Shown piece after piece: positions 46,019-54,359 of a stretch of DNA of 64,000 nucleotides. The notes below the pieces were generated by a model. The model was not told the DNA's origin and made no database searches. It was given only the letters and a program-made list of their open reading frames with translations. Where the stretch lies: the NCBI GenBank assembly GCA_010015655.1, contig ML976678.1:573693-637692 (forward strand), given 5' to 3'. Origin of the DNA: Bimuria novae-zelandiae CBS 107.79 (lineage: Eukaryota > Ascomycota > Dothideomycetes > Pleosporales > Didymosphaeriaceae). The first letter of the stretch is position 1. Each line of letters starts with the position of its first letter. Made by a program: the position numbers and the translations under genes.

Positions 46019-46406
46019 CTAAAACCGCTGCTTGTGCAAGCTCCTCACGGGCCTCCAACGCTTCCAACTCGTCAATCGTAGACATGCCACGATCAAACAA
46101 TTCTTGTTCCTTCCGACGTAACTTTTTACGCTGATCGCGCAACCGCGCCATCTTCTCTCGTGCCAGACGTGCACGAAGGAGAGCCGCATGAGCAAGCTCC
46201 TCTTCCACCCGAAGCTTCGCTTCCTCCTCGGCCTCTAACTTTTCTAACCTTTCCATCTCTGCATCTATCTTTGAGTAATCCGGCAAAGGAACCTCTTCCG
46301 GCTCGCACTTCTGATTACCGAACCAAACGCAATTTGTGCACTTCGAGTGCAAAGACGATAACTGACACGATAGCTGCTTTTTCACACAATAGGTGCACGC
46401 GACCAT
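45978..46406 (-). CDS. Antisense ORF of gypsy element B: Zn2Cys6 cluster plus coiled coil
   Basis: 142 residues, no stop or frameshift, from ATG 46406. Cysteines at residues 4, 7, 14, 23, 26 and 34 give C-x2-C-x6-C-x8-C-x2-C-x7-C (CTYCVKKQLSC, then CTNC and QKC). This is the spacing of the Gal4-type binuclear zinc cluster, with the usual basic residues after the second cysteine. Residues about 48-115 form a long Glu/Lys/Arg-rich coiled coil (MERLEKLEAEEEAKLRVEEE). The frame begins about 120 nt inside the 3' LTR and runs against pol. The two reading frames overlap tail to tail by 41 nt (45978-46018). Codon and base composition are not RIP-like, while sense-strand neighbours have stops. A DNA-binding or dimerising nuclear protein is the simplest reading; a structural or packaging role is not excluded. 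Confidence 0.72.
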   Translation of the reverse strand: MVACTYCVKKQLSCQLSSLHSKCTNCVWFGNQKCEPEEVPLPDYSKIDAEMERLEKLEAEEEAKLRVEEELAHAALLRARLAREKMARLRDQRKKLRRKEQELFDRGMSTIDELEALEAREELAQAAVLVNPEAALGAEVID

Positions 46407-46526
46407 CGCAAACACGCAGTCTCGCTCAAGGCGATTAGCTTAAGAATGACGGTATCGGGCGGATTAAGAAAATGGCTTTATAGGTTTAGAACTCATGAGG
46501 ACATTGAGCTCGGAGAGGGGAGCTGA

Positions 46527-46744
46527 TGTTAGGATCCAACATGTCACACAGGTGGGGCAACGGCAGTTAAGAACCACCGACGTCTTGGCACACCCGGGCC
46601 AAGCGATCACGTGACACAAGTCACGAGTCCCAGAATTATCGGAAGTCCTAATCGTATCTTGGCATATGGGATTCTGGGACTTATGGGACACATGGGACAT
46701 TTGGGATTCTTAGGACTCAGCATAGTATATAGGAACGCGAGGAT
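46527..46744 (+). repeat. Partial 3' LTR of gypsy element B
   Basis: The first 218 bp of the 3' LTR, nearly identical to 40432-40649. The rest is in the run of N. Confidence 0.9.
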
Positions 46745-47329
46745 NNNNNNNNNNNNNNNNNNNNNNNNNNNNNNNNNNNNNNNNNNNNNNNNNNNNNNNN
46801 NNNNNNNNNNNNNNNNNNNNNNNNNNNNNNNNNNNNNNNNNNNNNNNNNNNNNNNNNNNNNNNNNNNNNNNNNNNNNNNNNNNNNNNNNNNNNNNNNNNN
46901 NNNNNNNNNNNNNNNNNNNNNNNNNNNNNNNNNNNNNNNNNNNNNNNNNNNNNNNNNNNNNNNNNNNNNNNNNNNNNNNNNNNNNNNNNNNNNNNNNNNN
47001 NNNNNNNNNNNNNNNNNNNNNNNNNNNNNNNNNNNNNNNNNNNNNNNNNNNNNNNNNNNNNNNNNNNNNNNNNNNNNNNNNNNNNNNNNNNNNNNNNNNN
47101 NNNNNNNNNNNNNNNNNNNNNNNNNNNNNNNNNNNNNNNNNNNNNNNNNNNNNNNNNNNNNNNNNNNNNNNNNNNNNNNNNNNNNNNNNNNNNNNNNNNN
47201 NNNNNNNNNNNNNNNNNNNNNNNNNNNNNNNNNNNNNNNNNNNNNNNNNNNNNNNNNNNNNNNNNNNNNNNNNNNNNNNNNNNNNNNNNNNNNNNNNNNN
47301 NNNNNNNNNNNNNNNNNNNNNNNNNNNNN
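46745..47329. other. Assembly gap (585 N)
   Basis: The gap begins inside the 3' LTR of gypsy element B and ends inside Tc1-like element X. It hides the right border and target duplication of B. Confidence 0.99.
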
Positions 47330-47411
47330 AAGATGCGCGACTTTTGAAGTTGCTACCCCTGCAGGAATCCCTGCTGCACGTGACGGCCGACTTTATTGAG
47401 ATTACCCTTTG

Positions 47412-50001
47412 TAGTACTAGTACAATCATAAGATAGCGTCGTGCGGGGTCAAGAGCTTAATTCTATCGCGTATATTAGACACTAAATAGGTGGATGTTCC
47501 ACGTCACATGTTAGGGAAGAGGAGAAGGAACCACTATTAAATCTACTTATTATAACTAAAAAAGGAAAAAAATAAATATAAAATAATTAAACTACTTTTC
47601 CTTAGTTTTACTTTTTTACTTTTTTTAAAACGTTAAGCGACTATCCTTTTTACTTTTACTTAAGTTTATAATACTATTTTTACTAAAAATAAAATTAAGT
47701 ATTACCTCTTGCGCACCTTTTAGTTCCTAATAATAGTTTTTAATTTAAATAAGCCTACTTTTTTCCTAATAGGCAAGGCATAAGTAAGCTTTTAGTAAAT
47801 ATTTAAAAAAGCTAGCACGCCCTAAGCTAAGTATTAAATTTTTTTTTTATAAAAAGACTCTCTTAAGTTTAAAACTTATAAATAGTATAGCTAATAGTTT
47901 AATTACTATTAATAAAAGAGTAAGGAAGCGTGCTTAAACATTTACTTTTTACTAGTATTATACTAAAATAAGGTCTAGATTAGTAACCTAGTCTACTTAA
48001 AAGCACTTATTAAGCTTGTTTTTAACTTAAAATAGTTTAGGGAAGCGTTTAGTATCCTTAATATTATTACTAATATAGGTAAACTTTTACTTTTTAGAAA
48101 GTTATATAATGTTTAAAAATATTTCCTATAGTAGTTAGATTAATTCTTAAGAGCTCTGTAATGCTAATAGAAGCTTTAAAGGGTTACTTAACTACGTCTT
48201 ATACTTATCTTTATATAGCTTCTTTACTATCTTAACACTATAATTAGCCTAAGCGTTACTTTATTCCTTCTTTAAGTATAGTTTCTTAAGTCAAGGATTA
48301 AGTAGTATAGTAGTAGTATATACTAGGGTATTATTAAACTTAGCGTAGTATTTTTAAGCTTTACTCTAGGCTTATTTAATTATAGTCTAAAAAGGAGTAT
48401 CCTTTTAACTTTTTACGTACTATACCTTTAACTTTTCTAGCTCTTTTATAATAACTTTAAAAGTAGGAATAACCTTAGTAATATTAGTAGCTAAGTATTT
48501 ATTTAGGTAAGCTTTAAGCTACTTAGTAGCTTATTTAAATAGCTTAAAAATTATTATTAATTTACTAATAATAGCCTAGTCGTTAGAATCTATCTTATTT
48601 TAAAAAATAATTTAGGTAAGCGACTACTCTAATTTCTTATAAAGAGGTTTAATAAGTTTTTAATAAGTAAGCTTTCTATAAGTAGATCTTTTATCCTCTA
48701 AGAACTTTTTAATTAAAGCTTATAATTATTATGCTTAAACAAGCATGTCGTATGTTAAATTCTACTTATTAAAGTTAGTTATTTTTACGTTACCTACCTA
48801 ATTAGGTGTAGGGACAAGATTTAGCTAAGGTTAGTTAGAATAGCTAGACTTACTTTATTATATTACTTATTAATAATACTAAAGGAGCTTAGCTTCGTTC
48901 CCCTTTATAGCTCTAGACACGAGTAAGTTAGTTCTAAACTTTGTTAAATTACTAGATATAGCCTAGAGACTTATTTATTTATTATATAATATTGTAAACT
49001 ATGCCTACTAGACCTTTACTCTACTAGAGTACTATTTCTTCTTTTATAGTTTCTACATTCCTAAGGGCTTTCTTAAACATCTCGAAGTCCTTACTATACA
49101 GGACTTAAGTAATAATAAGGTTAATTATATAACTAGCGCACTATAACCTTTATTAGCTAAGGTTAAAGCCTAGCTTCTCTCCTAGCTCTTTTAATATAGT
49201 GTTATTCGTAGAAGCGTTGTTAGTCACGAAATATTTAATTTAGTTATAAAGGTTATACTTATTAATAGTGTTAAGAACGTTCCTATATAGATTCTTGCTA
49301 CTATAGATATGTGCTATTTCTTTTATTAATAGTAAAATAGTACAATAATAATCCTAATAATTAACTTAATAATTAGTAATACTATTTCAGGCTCTCCTAC
49401 GCTTTAAAGTTTAAATATTAAATAAAATATATACGCGTCTTAAGCTATTATTAATAATTTCTGTTAACTTTTATTTATATAAAATATAATTTTTTAATAC
49501 TTATCTATAAATTAAGTTTTGCCTAGGGATAACTTTATTTTTAATTAATAAAATTACCCGTAAGAAAAGACGCTAAAAGTTAAGACTATTAACTTTTTTA
49601 TATAGTATATTATTAAGTATAACCTATTAAAAAATATCTTTACGTAGTATAGTTGCGTTAAACACCTTTATAATCTAGTTATATACTAATTACTATTTAA
49701 AATTTAAAGTATTAAGGAGTTCGAGCGCGTTAAACGTAAAAAGCTAGTTAATTAGAGGTATTATAGTCTTTACGTTATACGTTATTAGATAAACTGTTTT
49801 AAAGTGTAATTATACGCTAGAGGTTCTACTTGTAATATTAAATATCGCCCTGTATCGCGAACCCTCTAGGTAACATATATAGCATAAATAATACTTCCTA
49901 CGACTTAAACGGCCTTCTTTATCTTACTAGGAAACTATAAGAGGCACCCTAAACTTCTAGAACTATATATGACTTTAGAAATATTTAATAAAGACTATGT
50001 A
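47412..50001 (-). pseudogene. hAT 1 transposase relic, strongly RIP-mutated
   Basis: Very AT- and TpA-rich with stops in all frames. On the minus strand about 48360-48200, a stretch reads like the hAT helical domain (NTLVYTTTILLNP, then KKLYLKKE, and NYSVKIVKKLYKDKYKT), with TAG/TGA/TAA between. This matches the part of hAT transposases before the C-terminal dimerisation region. The 5' side is broken by pogo-like element B. No small intact ORF was found. Confidence 0.55.
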
Positions 50002-51836
50002 ACGTACCCGGCAAGCGAGTCGCCCAGGCAAGCGAGCCGCCCACCCCACCAACTTTTCGCGACGCGTTACCTTTCAACTATAATGGCTCAACCACCTATT
50101 ACTCAATCGCACTATAAAGAGGCAGATATCTTCCTTGCTATCTTAGCTATTAAGCAAAACCAGATTTAGAGCGTTCGATAAGCTGTATAAATATATAACG
50201 TCCCTTGAACGACCTTACGCGACCAACGTGCTAGAATCGCTACGCGACGTGATTATAAGCCTAACTTAAAGAAGCTTACTAAGCTAGAAGAGGAGGTAAT
50301 TATTAGGCATATACTAGATCTAGATTCGCGAGGATTTCCGCCCACGCTAGGTGCTGTGCGAGATATAGCGGATAAGCTACTCGCTAAGCGAGGCGCTGGT
50401 AAAGTTGGCGAAAAGTGGCCGCGCAACTTTGTTAAGCGAACAAACTAACTTACTATATAATTTAATTAGCTATATAATTAATAAAGAGCTCTATATAAGG
50501 ATCTAAAAGCTATTAGGGTATAGTTTAACCTTATAGCGCGTACTAAAGCTACCTATAGTATCTATAATTAGGATACCTATAACTTTAATAAGACTAGCTT
50601 TATAATAGGCAAGATATTAGCGCAGCTTGTTATTATAGGCTTAGAGAAATAAGGTAGGCTAAAGGCTATCTAGCTAGGCAATCGTGGGTAGACTATAGTA
50701 ATATATAGAATTAACGCTACTGGCTAGGCGATCCCGCCCTTTATTATCTTCCCTAGCTAGTATCACCTCTCTGCCTAGTACCAGGACGATAATATACCAC
50801 GCGACTAGGTTTTCGCTATTAGTAATAATAGCTAGACTACTAATAAGCTTAGAGTAGAGTAGCTAAAGCACTTTATTAAGTATATAGTAAAGCGTAGGGT
50901 AGGTGCGCGCTAGCTACTTATACTTAATAGCTATAAGAGCTATAACTTGCTTAAATTTTAAAAGCTTTGTAAGGAGAATAATATTATTACTCTTTATATG
51001 CCGCTATATTTGTCGCACCTCTTATAGCTACTTAACGTTAGCTACTTCTGGCCGTTAAAGCGCGCGTATAGCTACTAGGTTAAGAGCCTAATGCGCGACT
51101 ATATTAACTATATTATAAAGCTAGAGTTTCTACTAGCCTTCTACGCAGCCTATAAGTAGTTAATTATAAAAGAGAATATCTACGCAAGCTTTCGAGGCGC
51201 TAGCCTAGTCCCATACGACCTAGAGGCAGTAATATTAAAGCTTAATATTAAGCTTTATACGCTAACGCCGCCTACGCTAGAGGTTACCCTTTAGGAAGCT
51301 AAAATACTAAGTAACGCGCGCGAGATAGAGGCTTAAATAATATTAATTTATAATAAGATTTAGAGGTATAAGAGCTTATTACCTACTTTTGTTATTACAG
51401 CGCTTAATTAGCTTAAAAAGGGCGCTAAGGTAATAGCTTATAAAGCTACGCTTATGCGTGATCGGATTAAGAGGCTTAAGAAGGCTAATAAGGCCGCTAT
51501 AACGCGTAAATAGCGTAAAAAGAAGCGGATCTAGAGGCAGGGCACCTTAACAAGGCAAAGGGAGAGGAGATTATTACTTAAAAGGAGATTAAGCAGCAGT
51601 TAGAGAGCGAAACGCGTTAAGATAGAGCGCAATTAGGTGCTAATTGGCAGGTTTCAACGCGCTGCAGCCGCTGCAGAGAGACCAGGCATAACGCGCGAAC
51701 GTGTGCAAAGCGTAGTATAGATAATACTTAATCTATAATAGCAATTATATATAATTATTATATCGCGTTGTTGTGTTAGATCGCTATAAAGGCGATAAAA
51801 AGTTGGTGGGGTGGGCGGCTCGCTTGCCGGGTACGT
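50002..51836 (+). mobile_element. pogo/Fot-like Tc1-mariner element B, RIP-degraded (1835 bp)
   Basis: Inverted ends (acgtacccggcaagcgag...ccaccccaccaact) are flanked by TA. The left end has the 16-bp unit ggcaagcgag(t/c)cgccc twice, the right end once. The transposase relic starts at ATG 50082 (MAQPPITQSHYKEADIFLAI) and continues with a CENP-B-type DNA-binding domain (LTKLEEEVIIRHILDLDSRG; EKWPRNFVKR). The catalytic part is near 50920-51060 with TLYMPLYLSHLL, and a zinc-knuckle-like tail (CSRCRETRHNARTC) lies near 51661-51708. Stops are mostly TAG/TAA. It is nearly the same length as element A at 18065 but has different outer ends. Confidence 0.85.
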
Positions 51837-52652
51837 TACCCGTAAAGGAAAATATTACTTTATTTAACTTAAAAGTAGTTAAATAGCGCGTTAAAGACAT
51901 TAACTAGATTACTAATAGCCTTAATACTATTATTATTTATAATTTAGTACTTAGTAGGCCCTAGAGCTTACTTAGAGTTAAAATTAGTAAGTTATAATTT
52001 ATTATCTTTAAAACTAAAGTTAAATAGGCGATAGATAACATGTTCTAAGTTAATTTATAATACTAGAATTTTATATTAAGTTATTTAAAGTGCTCCTAAA
52101 GGCATGCTAAAGTCTAATTTTAAATATATTATATAGCTATTATTAAAAGGAGTAAACATTTATAGCTTAAAATAAGGTAAGGTTAAATTAGGGATATTAA
52201 CACTAAAACCTCTAATAACCCCGTAATATTAGGTTACTACACGTACGTTACGACTAACTTGAGTAGGTAGGTGCTATATAATAGTTGGTTAGTGTCACTT
52301 CTCCATGGAGTTCCATGGAGTTATGGAACGGAACGGATACGGATAAAATCCATGGAAATTCTATCCGTGTACATCACTGACCTAGAGTTTGGTTCGGCTG
52401 AGGAAGGGGGGTTTTGGAGTTCGAAGAGAGAGATTCCACATCGGAGGCGCGGTCACCTTTCAAAGGTGCGACCAGGGAGAAGTAAGCATCGGTGGAGATA
52501 TCTCGCTCGTGTGCCGGGCGCGTAGGTGATCCCTTGAAGTATTTATTCACCATTTCAGGGAGCATGGCGACGAGATCATTTGCTAGGCTACCGTTGTCGA
52601 GTTCGTATAGACGTAGGGGAGAGCATGGCCGATTTGGTTGCTGGAGATTCAT

Positions 52653-53336
52653 TTCTGGAAAGGTGCGTTTGTACTGGGTGATTTGGCGCGTGGCTTACGC
52701 TGGGTAAGAGTCCTGGGGGTTCACGTTCTGTCCGTTTGATACTGTTGCCTTGCTAGCTCCTCGTGTCGCGGCAGGTAGCACGTGCCTTCTTAATTTGGTT
52801 GACTGTAGAGTGTGCTTCTTGGTATTCTCTCGGCTCTTCGTAATGTTTATATATGTGCGCGTGGTCGGTATGGATCAGTGGGCCCACTCCACCACCCATA
52901 CCACGGATCGCCTCTTTCTCTGCCTGAACCGTGGAACTGTATGCTCCTTGTTAAGTTTGTTTTGCTAGCGATCGCTATGGGAATATAAGAGCAGTCTAAA
53001 TGCCCCCAAGTAGGAAATTATCGCAACATCGTACAATCGGCCAGGACCGCCCGCGCGATTATGTCTGTATCCGACCGACCTAACTTTACGTCGAGTGCCT
53101 CCCACTCAGTCTTGTCCTGGCTCAACCTCGTCTGGGAAACCATGGTACTCGTCGTCGGAAAAGATGCATTCGACAAAATTATGTGCAGTAGTAAATATTG
53201 TACTTAAAATTGATAGCTAGGTAACTACTTAGTAGCTATAATAATCAAAATTAATAGCTAGGTTTATAACTATTAGGTAACTAGGGGCTTAAGGATTAAT
53301 AACGTATATTACTCATTGTAGAAAGAGTATATAAAG
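52653..53336. other. Spacer left of gypsy element C
   Basis: The left 500 bp have normal composition and may hold the 5' part of the split host gene, although I could not join a convincing upstream exon. From about 53190 the sequence becomes AT-rich with repeated tagctaggt(a/t) motifs, which looks like RIP-mutated repeat remains. A 48-codon plus-strand ORF at 53061 stops at that border and has no recognisable feature. Confidence 0.35.
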
Positions 53337-53341
53337 TAAGG

Positions 53342-53808
53342 TATTATGAGGCTCTCACACCTTGTTCCGATCCAGGTTAGGGCGGTAAGGTATCGTGGTG
53401 CTTTACAGATTATTTAGTAGTATAAGTTAATGCGACACTTAGCGCGAGGCTAGATAATTTAATCTTATAATAAAGTAAGATAACTATTAGTCTATATAGG
53501 AGAACGTACTCGCACAGAAGATATGTAAGTTAACTACAAGGAGCATAATAAAGGAGGCCGTCCTGTATATATACTTGCTCTGCTTAGTTGCTTAGTACCA
53601 CTAATTAACTGAGCCGTGCCTTGCTCCGTTGCTTAGTACTACTAATTAACTAAGCAGTCACGTGCCTTGCTTCGTTGCTTAGTACTACTAATTAACTAAG
53701 CAGTCACGTGACCTTGAGGCTAGCTCCTTAGCGTACTTATTAACCTGTTCCTCGGTCGCCTGTCCTTATAAGCGCCTATCCCCCCTTATCTTATCCTGGT
53801 TTGTAACA
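53342..53808 (-). repeat. 3' LTR of gypsy element C (element reads on minus strand)
   Basis: 467 bp. It contains about 2.5 tandem copies of a roughly 47-bp unit at about 53580-53712. Each unit has a palindrome (gcttagtac...taattaactaagc) followed by cacgtg. Confidence 0.93.
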
Positions 53809-53845
53809 CTATCCCTCCCTTCCTAGTCTTCGTCCGCGAAGAACC

Positions 53846-54334
53846 ATGCCTGCTAACTAAACGTCTAGCACTTATCGTCGTCGCGAACTTATCTCCGCTA
53901 TTAAGGCGTACAAAAGTAATATAGTATTAAAGTGCTTTAACTATAAAACCTATTCGCGGGTTTGCAAGGTGTTAATTTATTTAGGGAAATATAGTAAGTG
54001 CCTAAAGAGGGGTGCAAAGTGCGATATAGCTATTACCTATAATAAGTTCTTTTATTTAGTTACGGAGAAGCAAAAATTAGATGCGTAAATTCTAAAGGCG
54101 TAAAAAAAGCAGGACGTAGTATTTAAAGTAATATGCGTAGCGCGTGCAAAAAAAGAGCGTTTAGCTAAATAGCTAGCCTTAAACGCGAATCATGCTAAAG
54201 AGGTAATTGCTATTAAGAGCGCCGCTTTAGAGGAGCTGGAGGAGGACCCTCCTTAGCCTGCCTGGCCGAACGGCCCGGTCGAGCTGACTCCCCGTGTCTG
54301 GTTGGCTACGGAAGAACTTCCCCTCGATTTCTAG
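53846..54334 (+). pseudogene. Antisense Zn2Cys6 ORF relic in gypsy element C
   Basis: Plus-strand frame, opposite to the element's pol, starting with ATG 53846 only 38 bp inside the 3' LTR; 162 codons. Five internal stops (TAA/TAG) all sit where CAA or CAG would be restored by one C-to-T reversal, and there is no indel. From codon 30 the pattern is C-x2-Y-x6-C-x8-Y-x2-C-x6-C, a Gal4-type cluster with two cysteines turned into tyrosine. A Lys/Glu-rich helical part follows (VARAKKERLAK; KSAALEELEED), then a Pro/Trp-containing end next to the chromodomain. The product would be longer at the N-terminus than that of B and is otherwise little similar to it, apart from cluster and coil. Confidence 0.6.
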
Positions 54335-54359
54335 GATAATCTGGCGCCCTTGTCGTCCT

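Larger units (their letters stand above)
40432..46744 (+). mobile_element. Ty3/gypsy (chromovirus-type) retrotransposon B, 3' LTR runs into an assembly gap
   Basis: The 5' LTR begins TGTTAGGATCC at 40432, and the same sequence recurs at 46527. The internal part holds Gag, protease, reverse transcriptase, RNase H, integrase and chromodomain on the plus strand, and an intact antisense ORF before the 3' LTR. RIP is weaker on average than in A and C, with several long stretches readable. The right target duplication lies in or beyond the N run and cannot be checked. The element is inserted in Tc1-like element X. Confidence 0.9.
37131..47411 (+). mobile_element. Tc1-like element X, split by Tc1-like element Y and gypsy element B
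   Basis: Inverted ends (caaagggtaatctcaataaa..., continuing to cacgtg) are flanked by TA at 37129-37130 and 47412-47413. A transposase N-terminal half is well preserved at about 37740-38155, with a helix-turn-helix-like part (TFPEIATDLGITDHACGKAF) and KNIVYNIAREHRDKQHLYVI. After element Y the frame appears to go on as a RIP-damaged C-terminal part up to about 40430, where gypsy B enters. Two direct repeats of about 35 bp (ggtctgatggatccgaaata) lie at 37459-37541. Part of the right side is in the assembly gap. Confidence 0.7.
37040..52379 (-). mobile_element. hAT transposon 1 (about 3.2 kb without nested insertions)
   Basis: Ends are inverted: cagtgatgtacatgg... at 37040 and ...ccgtgtacatcactg at 52379, with further terminal similarity including ccatggag motifs. 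The flanks are a perfect 8-bp duplication acctagag (37032-37039 and 52380-52387), the hallmark of hAT elements together with CAGTG ends. Of the 15,340 bp, about 12.1 kb belong to nested elements. The element's own RIP-damaged transposase is on the minus strand at about 47500-50001. Confidence 0.9.
36697..52652 (-). pseudogene. Host gene of unknown function split by a hAT element
   Basis: The N-terminal part (from ATG 52652: MNLQQPNRPCSPLRLYELDN) reads to 52388; the C-terminal part reads from about 37031 to the stop at 36697 (ending EREAREIGDGRYLGAV). Between them lies the 15.3-kb hAT element with its 8-bp duplication. Closing the gap leaves the halves one frame apart. Adding one base to the run of six C (minus strand, 52406-52411) would bring them into frame, so a one-base deletion after disruption is likely, though an error in a homopolymer is possible. 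The combined product would be at least about 215 residues, with a Ser-rich middle and a charged helical C-terminus (RRTSDMILHTNLRDLG). Further exons above 52652 may exist. No family was recognised. Confidence 0.55.

Noticed and set aside
47412..50001. Possible tRNA or other RNA genes in AT-rich parts
   Set aside because: No cloverleaf with A and B boxes was seen; the region is explained by the RIP-mutated hAT transposase.
53061..53207. 48-codon ORF left of gypsy element C
   Set aside because: Too short, no feature, ends at the border of AT-rich repeat remains.
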